A DNA stretch of 64,000 bases, taken from assembly GCA_026901365.1 (NCBI GenBank), contig QLOH01000459.1, forward strand, positions 558,001 to 622,000, read 5' to 3'. The translations under genes and the position numbers were made by a program. Below the pieces are notes generated by a model. That model made no database searches. It was given only the letters and a program-made list of their open reading frames with translations, and was not told the origin of the DNA. Source of the stretch: Sesbania bispinosa (lineage: Eukaryota; Streptophyta; Magnoliopsida; Fabales; Fabaceae). Within the stretch, counting starts at the first letter, position 1; each line of letters starts with the position of its first letter. Shown here piece by piece: positions 11,819-22,486 of this stretch.

Positions 11819-11972
11819 CAAAAGGTTGTGGCAACGCAGGCTGAGATTGTGGGAAGAGCTCCCGGGTTTGATTCCCACTAAAAACACTATTTGGGAAGGG
11901 TGAGGAGCCTTAAATATGACTAAGCCCCAAATAGAATTGCCCTAGTAACAGGGGATACCTGTGGTTAACACC
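11819..11972 (+). mobile_element. SINE with perfect 17-bp target-site duplication
   Basis: A 154-bp insertion flanked by AAAATACTACAAAATTA (17 bp) at 11802-11818 and 11973-11989. The 5' part is tRNA-like: an A box TGGCAACGCAGG (11829-11840) and a B box GGTTTGATTCC (11865-11875). The remainder is an unrelated SINE body ending in GGTTAACACC. It lies about 0.7 kb upstream of the P450 start codon and about 60 bp downstream of the hAT MITE. Confidence 0.85.
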
Positions 11973-11989
11973 AAAATACTACAAAATTA

Positions 11990-12583
11990 AATGGAAGCAC
12001 AGGAACTTTGTTAACCCTAAATTATAGGTTCGCTAACCAATTACAGTATTGCTAATCACTGTTGTACTCATTTGTGCTGAATAAATCTTGGTGCTATTAA
12101 GCACTCATTAGGGATATATTCTTGTATAATGATAAGCAATATCAGGATATTTAATATGGGATATGCTTTGAAGGAATACCTGAAGTTATTCGTGAAAGCA
12201 GAAGCATGCATGTTTAATTCATTATGGAACAAGCTTTGAAAAAGACTGCTAGTGAATTACCTCTGTTGCTTCCCCTGTTTTCCTCATGAGTCATTTCTCA
12301 AACACTTGCATATCTTTCATTATTTGCTTTTTTAACATATGCCTATGTTAATTCGTACATGTACACTTTAGATAAAAGAGAAATAAAGGAAAGAAGGTAT
12401 ATATGGATAGGTGTGAATATCTGACACTGACATAAAGTAACATGTTATATATATAGTGCAAATTTTCTTATGATTAGAATATTTAACGTCACATTCCTTA
12501 CCCCTTGGGCGTGCAATTGCTTAACCATGGTTATCTAATTAACCACACATGACACATCCTTAACCTCAGCTACTTTCCAAATT
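11990..12583. promoter_or_regulatory. presumed upstream region of the CYP78A gene
   Basis: This 0.6 kb lies between the nearest SINE and the TATA box. No specific transcription-factor site is claimed. The region is AT-rich and has no reading frame or repeat structure that I recognise. Confidence 0.4.
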
Positions 12584-12593
12584 CTATATATAC
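12584..12593 (+). promoter_or_regulatory. TATA box of the CYP78A gene
   Basis: CTATATATAC lies about 100 bp upstream of the start codon. With a start site about 30 bp downstream, the 5' leader would be about 75 bases, which is normal for a plant gene. Confidence 0.6.
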
Positions 12594-12693
12594 ACACACT
12601 TGCTATCACCCATGACAATTCCATCAACCTTTTTCTTTTGTTTTCCCTCTTCTTACTTAAATTCTCCCAAATTATAAACCCTAACACTGAATC

Positions 12694-14475
12694 ATGATTT
12701 TAACACTTGTTTGTGGCACAACATTCCAAACCACCCTCTCTTCTTACTCTTGGTCACTCGTTACTCTCTTTCTGTCCACCTTCCTCGCTCTTTTAGCTAT
12801 CTCCCTTAACTACTGGTTCACCCCGGGAGGCTTTGCATGGAGGAATTATCACAAAGAACAAACAAAAAAACTCCCTGGGCCCACGGGCTGGCCCATATTA
12901 GGGACTCTGCTTGAGATGGGCTCTCTGGCCCATCGAAAACTCGCTGCCATGGCCAGCTCACTAAACTCAAAAAGGCTTATGTGTTTAAGCCTTGGAACCA
13001 ACCGAGTTGTGATTAGTAGCCACCCTGAGACTGCGAGGGAAATTCTATGCGGGTCATCCTTCTCGGACAGGCCCGTTAAAGAATCCGCACGTGTCTTAAT
13101 GTTCGAGCGTGCCATTGGTTTCGCTCCATACGGGACCTATTGGCGCCATCTTCGTAAAGTGGCTACAACTCACATGTTCTCTCCGAGGAGTATCTCGGGC
13201 TTGGAGAGTCTTCGGAAACGTGTGGGTTGTGAAATGGTGATGAAGACGAAGAAAGAGATGGAGGAAAAAGGTGTGGTGGAGGTTCGGGGGATATTGGATG
13301 AAGGGTCTCTTAGCAATGTTTTGGAGAGTGTGTTTGGTAGTGGTATGAGATCAGAAACAAAAGAGGTGTTGGGAGATATGGTTAAGGAAGGGTATGAGTT
13401 AATTGCTGAGTTTAATTGGGGAGATTATTTTCCATTTAAATTTTTGGACTTTAATGGGGTCAAAAGAAGGTGTCACAAATTGGCGGCAAAAGTCAACACT
13501 GTGGTGGGTCAAATTGTGGAAGAAAGGAAAAGATCTGGGGAGTTTGTTGGACAGAATGATTTTCTTAGCGCTTTGTTGTCGTTGCCTGAAGAAGAGAGGT
13601 TAGGTGATTCAGATGTAGTGGCTATTTTGTGGGTAAGTACTTCTTTTCTTTTTGTTAAACACGCGCGAAAACCTTATTAAAATAATAACATTTTTTATTT
13701 TATTTTAAAAAAATAGAACAAAATTGCTAAATTAAAGACAGGAATATTGATAATTTTCTAATGCGATAGTAGCACCTTTTTCCAACGTTGCATTCAAAAT
13801 ATGTTTTGTGCATAAAGTCTTATAAATAGTATATTTTATAGCTTTGTTCTTGGGTTTGTGTAGGAAATGATATTTCGGGGAACAGACACGGTTGCTATAC
13901 TACTCGAATGGATTATGGCCATGATGGTGATACACCAAGACGTACAAACGAAAGCCCGCCAAGAGATTGACACGTGCGTTGGCCAAAACGGTCACGTGCG
14001 AGACTCGGACATTCAAAACCTCCCTTACCTCCAAGCCATAGTCAAGGAGGTTCTGCGATTGCACCCACCAGGCCCGTTGCTGTCGTGGGCTCGTCTTGCA
14101 ATCCATGATGTCCACGTGGACAAGGTCCTTGTGCCAGCTGGTACGACTGCAATGGTTAACATGTGGGCCATAACACATGACTCGTCTGTTTGGGAGGACC
14201 CATGGGCCTTTAAGCCCGAACGGTTCATGAAGGAAGATGTGTCTATCATGGGTTCAGACATGAGACTGGCACCGTTCGGTGCAGGACGTAGGGTGTGCCC
14301 GGGTAAAGCAATGGGCTTAGCCACGGTTCATCTCTGGCTTGCACAGCTTCTGCATCATTTCATATGGGTTCCGGTGCAGCCTGTGGATCTTTCAGAATGC
14401 CTCAAGCTCTCCCTTGAAATGAAAAAGCCTTTAAGATGCCAAGCGATTTGCAGGAAAAACTTTGTAAGCTCTTGA
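12694..14475 (+). CDS. cytochrome P450, CYP78A subfamily (two exons)
   Basis: A probable ER-anchored monooxygenase of the plant-specific CYP78A subfamily. Characterised members (KLUH, PLASTOCHRON1) control organ and seed size and leaf initiation; their substrate is not settled. Exons are 12694-13632 and 13864-14475, giving 516 aa, the usual length. Residues 18-42 form the membrane anchor, followed by the hinge PGPTGWP (61-67). The C-helix WRHLR is at 150-154, the I-helix EMIFRGTDT starts at residue 314, the K-helix ExxR is at 375-378, PERF is at 431-434, and the heme loop FGAGRRVCPG (451-460) has the ligand Cys458. The intron falls between Trp313 and Glu314, matching the conserved CYP78A gene structure. 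All key residues are present and there is no stop or frameshift, so it looks functional. I cannot name the exact member; the N-terminus is unlike the KLUH type. It is the only intact host gene in the window. Confidence 0.93.
13633..13863 (+). other. phase-0 intron of the CYP78A gene
   Basis: A 231-bp intron with donor GTAAGT after the TGG codon and acceptor TGTGTAG before GAA. It is AT-rich. Removing it restores the I-helix sequence across the exon junction. Confidence 0.92.
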
Positions 14476-14503
14476 ACTCCAACTAGGTAATGAATGAATG
14501 TGC

Positions 14504-14509
14504 AATAAA
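14504..14509 (+). terminator. polyadenylation signal of the CYP78A gene
   Basis: AATAAA lies 28 bp after the stop codon. A downstream T-rich stretch (14527-14540) fits a plant 3' end. Other signals further on cannot be excluded. Confidence 0.5.
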
Positions 14510-14519
14510 GGATATCGTC

Positions 14520-15299
14520 ATATCGATGTGCCTTCTTTTAATTGAGGTGGAAGTTGTGTAATATTATAAAATGTTAATAAGTACGTAGTGCAAGTTGAGT
14601 TCAAGGCAAGCACTCCATGAAATGGGGCTAAGTAGTGAAATGAGAAGAGACTGTATCAGTTTGTCTCTTCGAAGCTGTACAATGTATGCTATTGGATGTA
14701 ATGAAGTTGCTTTGGTATCTCTTCTTGTTTTTCCCCATATTTTGCTTTTTTTTTTCACAGTTCACTCAGTAACATTTTCCGCCATACTTCCATTCCTCAT
14801 TTTTGCCTCATTTTTCATTTTTTTTTCTCTTTCTTTAATTAAAACTTTTTATAAAAAAAACTAGGCTTAATTAATTGCACTTTTAGCCTCACTACTTTGG
14901 ATTGCGTACAATTATTTGGTCCCTTAAATTTTTTTCGAGCAAATTAAATATTTTTAGTTTTAAAATTAAGTAAATTCAGTCCTCAATTATATTCTACTTA
15001 AAACTCTTAAACTCTTATTTTCAATTTAAATATTTGGGAGTTTATGATAGGCTTGAGACATAAAATTGCTTTAAAGGTTTAAAAGTAACAAATTTAATAG
15101 AAATTCGGTAAAATTTGAAGGATTTATAGGATAAAAAATTAGGGTTTAAAAAGGGCAAAACTTTGCGATTTTTTTTATTTTAGGTGAAATTTGATATTTT
15201 GATAGATGAATTTTGAAATTAAGAAGATTTAACATGATTTAATCAATTTAATTTGTATAGATATTGAGTAGAAAGTGCGAATTTGAGGCTTTTAAGTAG
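14520..15299. other. intergenic sequence downstream of CYP78A
   Basis: No gene recognised. It contains T-rich tracts and a GGCTTAATTAATTGCACTTTTAG phrase around 14863, which resembles the start of small inverted-repeat elements, but no matching second end was found. Confidence 0.35.
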
Positions 15300-15962
15300 A
15301 AGACAATTGAGGGAGGGGCTTATTGGGTTTTGGAATAATGTCAAACGCAGCGGAAAATCTAAACTTTTAAAATTTAAATATATCTAAAACCGTCCAAGTT
15401 TGGAGAAAACCTTTTTCTCTTTCATGTTTGGAGTATTAGAGTAGTCCCTTATTAGCTACCATCAATATATTCCATATATTGTGGTGTCTAACCCTCATAG
15501 TGAGCATTAAACTTTAGTGATACCTACCCATGTGTAGGTCCAAACTAATGGGTTGACCCATTTAGTCTTACTAAATGAGTTTCACATCACATGGACCTTT
15601 AATCTAATTAAAAGCCCAATTAAAACCATCTAACGACTTTAGTGTCCAAGTCAGCCTGTTCTAAGTGTGTGACTCTGTAGGTTCCCATTATGTTGGTAGT
15701 AACAATAAAATATTATTTTAATATTATAAGTAGCAAATGATATATAGTAAAACAACGTTACTACCCAAATAACAGGAACGTCAATATGATTTGACATATA
15801 ACCAAACTGCGACCAATGTTACCATGTATGTATAGTCCATTTGTCCATATATCTAGATTGAACACAAGACATAGAATGTGTCATCCTTGTATAGTTCAAT
15901 CTCGGTTTCTTAATTTCCCGAGTAGACTTCTAATAAATAATATTAATATCTAATACTAACAG
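15300..15962. repeat. repeat of unknown type, left flank of the CACTA insertion
   Basis: A moderately GC-containing segment with LTR-like non-coding phrases (CAAACGCAGCGGAAAA at 15343, CCGTCCAAGTTTGGAG, CCCGAGTAGACTTC). The right flank of the CACTA element (40185-40645) has a similar character and could be its continuation. I cannot place its ends or family. Confidence 0.35.
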
Positions 15963-16280
15963 TACTACAAGAAATTCGCTATTAATTTAGCGATGGCCAA
16001 TTAAGTTGTCGCTAAGGTGTCGCTATAGCATTAAATGCATTGTTCACTGCAATTAATACTTAGTGACAGCAAAGATGTCGCTACGTAGCAACGGTAGCGA
16101 TAGTCTGGCCATCGCTACACTTAAAAACTTTTATTTTTTTGAAAATATTAAAATTAATCGTAGCGGTGACCTTAGCGACGGTATGGCCGTCGCTACATTA
16201 AAAATAAAATTTAAATTTGGCGCGCGCTGAGGAATTTTTAATGTAGCGACGGCCAGGCCGTCAGTACGTTAAATGCTGAT
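15963..16280. repeat. left TIR and subterminal repeats of the CACTA element
   Basis: After the terminal TACTACAAGAAA come many copies of TAGCGACGGCC/GGCCGTCGCTA-type motifs in both orientations. In CACTA elements such subterminal arrays bind the TNPA-like protein. Confidence 0.8.
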
Positions 16281-16857
16281 ACGTATAAAACCCTCCCCCC
16301 TCTCCTCTTCCTCCATTTTCATCCTCCTCCTCCTCCTCCCTCTCTTTCCCTCCTATCCGGCCACCCCTTTATTTCTGTCCCTCTCTCTTTTCCATTCTAA
16401 AAAACTCACCGATTAAAAACTTCCCCTGCTTCATAGGTTCGTTTTGAACCGATCATAATTCAAAATAGTTGCATGTAGGTGACTTTACAGCTCCTTCTCT
16501 CTTCATTCCTTCTCTGGTGTCGCAACTAGTAAGTTTTATAGTTTTAATTAATTTATTTGTAATTAATAGTGTATTTGTTTTATTAGTTTATTAATGTGAT
16601 ATAGGTATTAGGTTATTAGTTTTAAAGATTGCTTTAGTAGCTAGGTATGTTGTTTATTAGTTTTATTAGTTTATTAGTAATTATTAGTTTTGTTAGTTTA
16701 TTAGTTTTATAGTAATTAGTAATTAGTAAATAGTAATTAGAAGTAATTAGTAAATAAAATAGTATTTATAAAGAGTAATTAATTAATTTAATCTAGTAAT
16801 TTGTAAATAGTAATTATTTAATTTATATAATATGTCTATAGTTTATAGGAAAAATTA

Positions 16858-17860
16858 ATGCCTAGGATTCGTGGTAGAGGTGGAGAGAAGATCCCACCGA
16901 GTAGAAGGAGGTCCAACCCTCTGGGCGAGTTACGTGCGCGAGCATCTCGCGCGATGCGGGAGAGGGCCAACCTCTCTCACTTTGATCAGCTGACGGAGCA
17001 TCCATCAACTTCGGCGGCTCCGGCGCCAGCTATCCAGACTTCTTCTTCTTCCTCCCCTCCACCTTCTGCTCCAGAATTCGATAGAATGAGGTTCATCCCG
17101 ACATCAGGATTAAGTCAGATGCCTCCGGTGGTTGAGGACGTTGTGCCCAAGCTAGACCTGAGGACGTTTAGGATCAGATGGATGGGGACGTTGACCATGA
17201 GTCTGATGGGGAGCTAGTTCGGTTCCAGGGTTCCAGCTCAAGCCGGCTTCAGAGGTAGACGCTCAAGGTCGGGTTATTATCTGACCATTTGGTAAGGGGT
17301 GAGTTTGTTTATTTTTTTCTTCTTTAGAATTGATATTAGTATTGAATCTTTAATTGTTTTAACTGTTAATATTGAATATTTTATTTTGCAGTTGGGTGCC
17401 TAACAACCCACTTATCGCAGCCATTGGTCATGCGATATGTTCTCAATTCCCGGGTCCTTACTACCTTTGGGAGGTCACCCTGAAGGATGTAAGGGACAGG
17501 TAATTATAAACCCTAAACACTTTAAATTTTTTCCTTAAGTTATGTCAATTTGTCAAAACTTACCCTATTTTTATTTTGCAGAGCCGAGCTACTTGGGACC
17601 TTTCTTATGAGGCCCAGATCAAGAAGGCGTACGAGCAGAGGGTTGCTTGTCGCCTTCGAGATATGATGAACAAGGCCCATAAGGCTTGGAAGAGGCCCAC
17701 GTGGTGTGGTGAGGTGGCCTGGGAGTCTTTTGGCTTACTGAGACTCTGATGAATTCAGTCCGCTCGTAATGAGAGCAACCGGGCCTCTCAACGCGGGGGA
17801 CAGTCCACACCACGGGCCGCAGGGCCCACCATGAGGTGGCGTTGGATATGGCATAGGCCT
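16858..17860 (+). pseudogene. CACTA Ptta/En/Spm-type transposase gene, 5' part
   Basis: The start codon at 16858 opens a 119-aa frame (MPRIRGRGGEK, an Arg-rich N-terminus and a Ser/Pro-rich linker). Splice-like junctions are at 17292-17391 and 17500-17581. The third exon encodes WDLSYEAQIKKAYEQR, then RLRDMMNKAHKAW, the hallmark of the plant Ptta/En/Spm transposase domain. A frameshift near 17165 is needed to keep the acidic segment, and further shifts near 17730. The reading fades near 17860, where foreign DNA begins. The rest of the gene is 21 kb away at 39175. It is broken by insertion and by stops. Confidence 0.75.
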
Positions 17861-18462
17861 GATCAAGACCAGCGAAAATAATGGGTCCAAACGACTTAAA
17901 CTGGTTGGGTCCCGGTCTAGATTCAAATATATCGGTATCCGACCCTACCCGACCACCCTTCTTTCGTTTTAAATCTCAGCTTTTTTCTATTTGGGCTAGG
18001 CCCATCCATAGCCTAAGGGAGAGCACCAACACCAGAAAGCACCAAAGTGATATCAGGGTTTCACTTTTCATTTACCATTCTCCAACATTGTGCCCCATTC
18101 TGAAACCCCAACACACAAACACCTCTCACCCACATTGCCCCGCTCCTCATCAATCATCACTCTCAACCCCTTCCCGCTGTGAACGGCGCTGATCAGAGTG
18201 CACTATTGTTGTTGGACGAAGCTCCGAGGCCAAACGAAGGCGCTGCTAATGGCTGAAGGTCCGTGAACGACGCCGCTGTTGTGCCTGTTGGTCGAAGCTT
18301 CGAAGCCAAACGCCGTCGCCGCCGCTGTCAGTCATTGTTATCGCTGTTGTTGGTCGCTGCCCTCGCTGCTGTTGGTCACTGTCGTCGTTGGTGTTGCTCG
18401 CTGTCGTCGCAGCTGTTGGTGTTTGCCATTATTCGTCCTCCCCCTCCTCCCCCTATTAAGAG
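17861..18462. other. unidentified GC-richer segment inside the CACTA element
   Basis: This stretch differs in base composition from its surroundings. It has a C-rich half followed by a low-complexity GCTGTTGTT/GTCGTCGCCG-rich half. A 103-aa frame (17881-18192) and overlapping frames at 18263-18520 have no recognisable domains and look like products of simple repeats. It could be a captured host gene fragment (5' UTR-like) or an unknown insertion. It ends exactly where the Athila-like LTR begins. Confidence 0.4.
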
Positions 18463-19888
18463 TGATAAGTGCAAAATATATGATAAATTCTTAAATAATT
18501 ACTGCACTTATCAAGGGTAAAATAGTAAATTTATTCCCCAGATTACCTCTTTTTAGTAATAAATGCATATTTTGTGATTATTTGATTTGAATTTGAATTT
18601 GATGCTATTTTGATAGAATATCTGATGATTTTGCGATAAAGGGAAGGTTTTAAATGGAGAAACAAAATAGCATCTATTTGAAAAGAGAATCTGCAAGATA
18701 AGGATTTAAATGGCAGCTGATCAAGATAAAATCAACAATTATTTGGATAAAGATTCTGCAGATTAAATTCTAAATTCAAATTGGAGATCAAACCAGGACA
18801 AGATCAAGCTAAAAAGAGGGAAATAAGGAAAGCAAAACAAATAAGGATAGGATCAGGAAAATTAAGAGATCAAGCTGAAAAAGGAGGAAATCAGGAAAGC
18901 TGGAACGAGAAATACGCTCCACCTGCGCTGAGCGCAAGTGGAGCGCAACATTTAATTTGTTCTCTATTTCCTGCACTTCATCTATGCTGAGCGCAGGGTG
19001 AAGCGCAGTAATACGAAATTAGTTTTAAAAAGGATTTCAAACAAGATTCCTTCCAGATTTCAGATTGCTTTCCAACTTCTATTTAAAGAACCTTTTGCAT
19101 AGATCATAGGGAGCTTTTGGAGAGACGGCAGAGCAGAGCTAGGGCTGGAGAAAAGTGTGACAGTTTCTCCGTTGGTTTGTAATGGCTACCATGTGTAGCT
19201 AAACTCTCTGATGGGATTGAACATAGTCGATTCAATCCCCGATTGTATGTGAATTCTCTTTAATATTTATGAATCCCTATTTTTATGATATCGGTATTTT
19301 TATTATGTGCTTAATGCTTAGCTTCTGCCTGTGTGCCGGAGTTATAGGTTGGTTTTATGGGGCGCATTCAAAGGTGGTTTTATAAAATCAATAGCGAGTT
19401 TGGGGGAGCCTAGACATAGGAAACTTGAACTCTTATTGGTAAAAATACTCATAGTAGTCACTGTGGACACCGGGGCGAATTGATAGTGTTAACAAACCGA
19501 AAAAAAGATCATTAAAGTCGGGGTAATTTGTCGTTTGGGAGAACCCGCATGAATTATTTCTGAGTATTTTATCACTGTGGAAACTAGGGTAAATAACATA
19601 GTTTGGCTAAGGTATCATAACTATATATTCATAAATATTATTGGGGTTCACATACGAAAGGGGTGCGATGAAACGAATTTCAATCCTAGTCCAAGTAACT
19701 GCCTCTACCTATCTCACTTTACGTTCAATTTTATTTACTTTCGATATTCTCAACAATTAACAATCTCATTCTCTTACTTGATAGTTGTGTCCCCTAATCT
19801 TTATAAATTGAACCGTTCCCCGTGGATACGATACTCTTACTTACTATTATACTGTTGGGATTTTGGTACGCTTGCCAGAAATTCATCA
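18463..19888 (+). repeat. 5' LTR of the Athila-like element
   Basis: It begins TGATAAGTGC and ends ATTCATCA, 1,426 bp, followed after eight bases by the primer site. A truncated relative of the LTR start lies at 41343-41514 (TGATAAGTGAAAATT). The near-palindrome AAGTGCA...TGCACTT near the start is typical of this LTR. Confidence 0.75.
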
Positions 19889-19896
19889 AGTATTTT

Positions 19897-19914
19897 TGGC
19901 GCTGTTGGCGGGGA
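19897..19914 (+). other. primer-binding site, tRNA-Asp type
   Basis: TGGCGCTGTTGGCGGGGA matches the tRNA-Asp-complementary site TGGCGCCGTTGCCGGGGA at 16 of 18 positions. That site is used by Athila-like elements. Confidence 0.75.
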
Positions 19915-20067
19915 GCGGTGTATCAATTTTTAAAGACTTGGGAGGTCTATTCTATCAAGTTGTATATATTTTATGTTTTAGGATTTTATTTTTTATTTTC
20001 TAGGATTTTTAGGAATTTTTTTTTATTATTCTCTTCCACACTTACCCTTTTTCGAGTTTCTTAATTT

Positions 20068-20280
20068 ATGCTCTTGCGAGGTCAAGTGTCTCCAAATCAA
20101 TTGCAATTTGATCCAGAAATAGAAAGGACATCTAGAAGGAATAGGAGCAGAAACAAGAGAAGGAGACAAAGGAGAAGTCAGGAAGAAAACAAAAATATGG
20201 CTGAAGAAGAACAACCAAGGAGAAGAGTCTTAGGAGACTATGTCATGCACCAAGGACCTCGTCATTACTCAAGCATTATT
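20068..20280 (+). pseudogene. Athila-like gag, N-terminal fragment
   Basis: The frame starts at 20068 and reads a very basic segment (RTSRRNRSRNKRRR) followed by MAEEEQPRRRVLGDY and HQGPRHYSSI, the conserved start of Athila-type gag. It is cut off at 20280 by the junction with element B, so about 70 residues remain. Confidence 0.7.
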
Positions 20281-21304
20281 TTACCAGATAGCGAAGTCCG
20301 CATACAACTGTTTATCCCTAAGAATCTGCAGTACTACCTTTAAGTGTTCCTCATGCTCCTCCTTAGTTTTGGAGTAAATTAGTATGTCATCTATAAAGAC
20401 AACTACAAATTTATCCAAGTAGGGATGAAAAATTCTATTCATGTAATCCAAAAAAATAGCAGGAGCATTAGTCACACCAAAAGGCATTGCAAGATACTCA
20501 TAATGTCCATATCTAGTCCTAAAGGCAGTCTTAGGTATGTCCTCTTCTCTAACTCTAATATAGTGATAACCCGACCTAAGATCAATCTTGCTAAACACAC
20601 AAGCCCCCACTAATTGGTCCATTAGATCATCTATCCTAGGTAAAGGGTACCTATTCTTAATAGTTACCTTGTTTAATTGAAGATAATCTATGCACAACCT
20701 CATACTACCATCCTTCTTCTTCACTAGTAAGACAGGTGCTCCCCAAGGTGATACACTAGGTCTCACAAACTTCTTCTCTAGCAATTCCTCTAGCTGTTTC
20801 TTAAGCTCGGTTAACTCCATGGGTGACATCCTATAAGGTGCAATTGAAATAGGTCCCGTCCCCGGTACTAGATCTATGGAGAATTCTATCTCTCTCTCCG
20901 GTGGTAGACTAGACATATTTTCAAAAAATACATCAGGATAATCACACACTACAGGTAACTCATTGATAATAGCACTACTCTCAGGACTCAAAGAAGCTAG
21001 CAACATGTATACTTGGGCATCTTCTCTTAGAGACGCCTTCACCTGGTTGGCAGTCAATAAGTCCTCACTCTTCTTCTCAACAGGCTGACCAAAGACAACT
21101 GTTTTATCAGCATAGTTCAATAGAACATGGTTGGAAGATAACCAGTTCATACCAAGAATAATATCTAGCTGACTCAGAGGCAAACAAATCAAATCAACTA
21201 AGAAGTCTTTACCATTGATATGAATAGGACCATTCAAGCATATATCAGAGGTAGGAACTGACCCACTAGTTGGCGTGTCCACACTTAACACAAAAGGCAA
21301 TGAA
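20281..21304 (-). pseudogene. Element B pol: protease end and reverse transcriptase fragment
   Basis: On the minus strand the frame 21312-20281 encodes the end of the aspartic protease domain (LPLSQLDIILGMNWL) and then reverse transcriptase. RT motifs are PYRMSPMELTELKKQLEELL, KKKDGSMRLCIDY, YPLPRIDDLMDQL and the catalytic VVFIDDILIYSK. RT is cut off after the FIDD motif at 20281; RNase H and integrase are missing. The upstream part of the same element continues at 35757, because element A inserted between them. The frame is intact within this piece. Confidence 0.85.
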
Positions 21305-22045
21305 TGTAACATCCTAAATTTTATTAGGATAAATATTAATTAAATTAAATAAATGAGTAGAGGAAATAATTAATTAAATAGGTGAATAAATAATAGGATT
21401 AATATTATTATTAGTTTTAATCCATAAAGATAGTTTAAAATTTAAAAGAAGATAAGGGGTTGAGGATGGGCCCAAGCCCAATTAGGCATTTTAGTAAGGA
21501 GGGCTTAATAGATCACCCTAATCCTTATTCGTATTATCATCAGAGAGCGAAGAGCCAAGGAGGGGAGAAACCACATCTCAAGAGGAAGTTACTACCGAGT
21601 AACCAAGCATCAAGGATTGTTGCAGTTGATCTTCACTCCCAGGTAACAGGGGGAAAAGGGTGTTCCTTGTATGTGCATGTAGGGAGTTGTTGGGTAGCGG
21701 TGGACAACCATAAGACCCATCTAAGGTTCTAAATTCGATTGAATATATGTATCTGTGAGAATGGATGTTGATAACTGTTAATGGATGATTAATTTGATGA
21801 TTCTTGATGAATTCTTGGGTGAAATCAAAGAGGATATTGATAATGATGAAAGAGGATGAATATAATGTTTGATGATTTGGGGCTTTGGTGATTAATGGCG
21901 AATTTTGTGAAATAATTGGTGTTTTACTGAGTTTTGATGAATATAAGTGTATATAAATGATGCTTTGATGAAAAGGATTGATTAGAGATTAATTGAGTGG
22001 TTTAAGATTGGTTGAGATCGCAAGATTTGCGATCTGCGTCGCGAG

Positions 22046-22302
22046 TAATCGATTACCAGGAGTGGTAATCGATTACCAGTGTGTTCTGGGCAACCCAGAA
22101 GTGCTGTTTGTGTGTTGGTAATCGATTACAGAGTTGTGGTAATCGATTACCAGAGAGATTGTTTGCAGGTAATCGATTAGAACTGTGTTGTAATCGATTA
22201 CCAGTGTGTTTGCTTGCAGGTAATCAATTACAAGGGTGTTGTAATCGATTACCAGAGACGTTATTGGTAAGTAATCGATTACAGGTGGTGTGTAATCGAT
22301 TA
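22046..22302. repeat. five pairs of TAATCGATTA palindromes in the LTR of A
   Basis: Palindrome starts are 22046/22066, 22119/22140, 22170/22191, 22221 (TAATCAATTA)/22242 and 22272/22293. Within pairs the spacing is 20, 21, 21, 21 and 21 bp. Between the last four pairs it is 30 bp, a strict 51-bp period. The copies at 28728-28985 in the 3' LTR follow the same plan. Confidence 0.95.
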
Positions 22303-22486
22303 CCAGAGTGACTTTAGTGATCTTAATGATTGGTGATGGTTGCTATACCTTACTTTTTGTATGACAATGATGATAAGAGTGTGCCTTTGATGATAGATGG
22401 TTGATATGATGATAATAATGTTGATGATTAATGTTGTTGAGGATAATATGTTGAATTTTATGATGTTGTTCATGCATTGAGCATGT

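Larger units (their letters stand above)
18463..20280 (+). mobile_element. Athila-like Ty3/gypsy element, 5' fragment
   Basis: A 1.4-kb LTR, a tRNA-Asp primer site and the first part of gag are present. The element then stops abruptly at about 20280 and is joined to a minus-strand element B. All of pol and the 3' LTR are missing. Confidence 0.8.

Noticed and set aside
14595..14864. 89-aa frame downstream of CYP78A
   Set aside because: It lies in the 3' flank, has a T-rich low-complexity second half and no recognisable domain.
18263..18520. overlapping Arg- and Cys-rich frames
   Set aside because: They come from GTCGTCGCC/GCTGTTGTT simple sequence; both frames are equally long and neither has a domain.
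19577..20064. 118-aa and 80-aa frames at the end of the Athila-like LTR
   Set aside because: They overlap the LTR end and the primer site and show no domain; non-coding LTR sequence.
22046..22302. CRISPR-like array of regularly spaced palindromes
   Set aside because: The setting is a plant LTR, the repeats are 10-18 bp perfect palindromes with 10-20-bp spacers, and there are no cas genes. It is LTR repeat structure.
22081..22311. 76-aa frame with a GNRLQ/CNRLPE repeat
   Set aside because: It is only the translation of the palindrome array inside an LTR.
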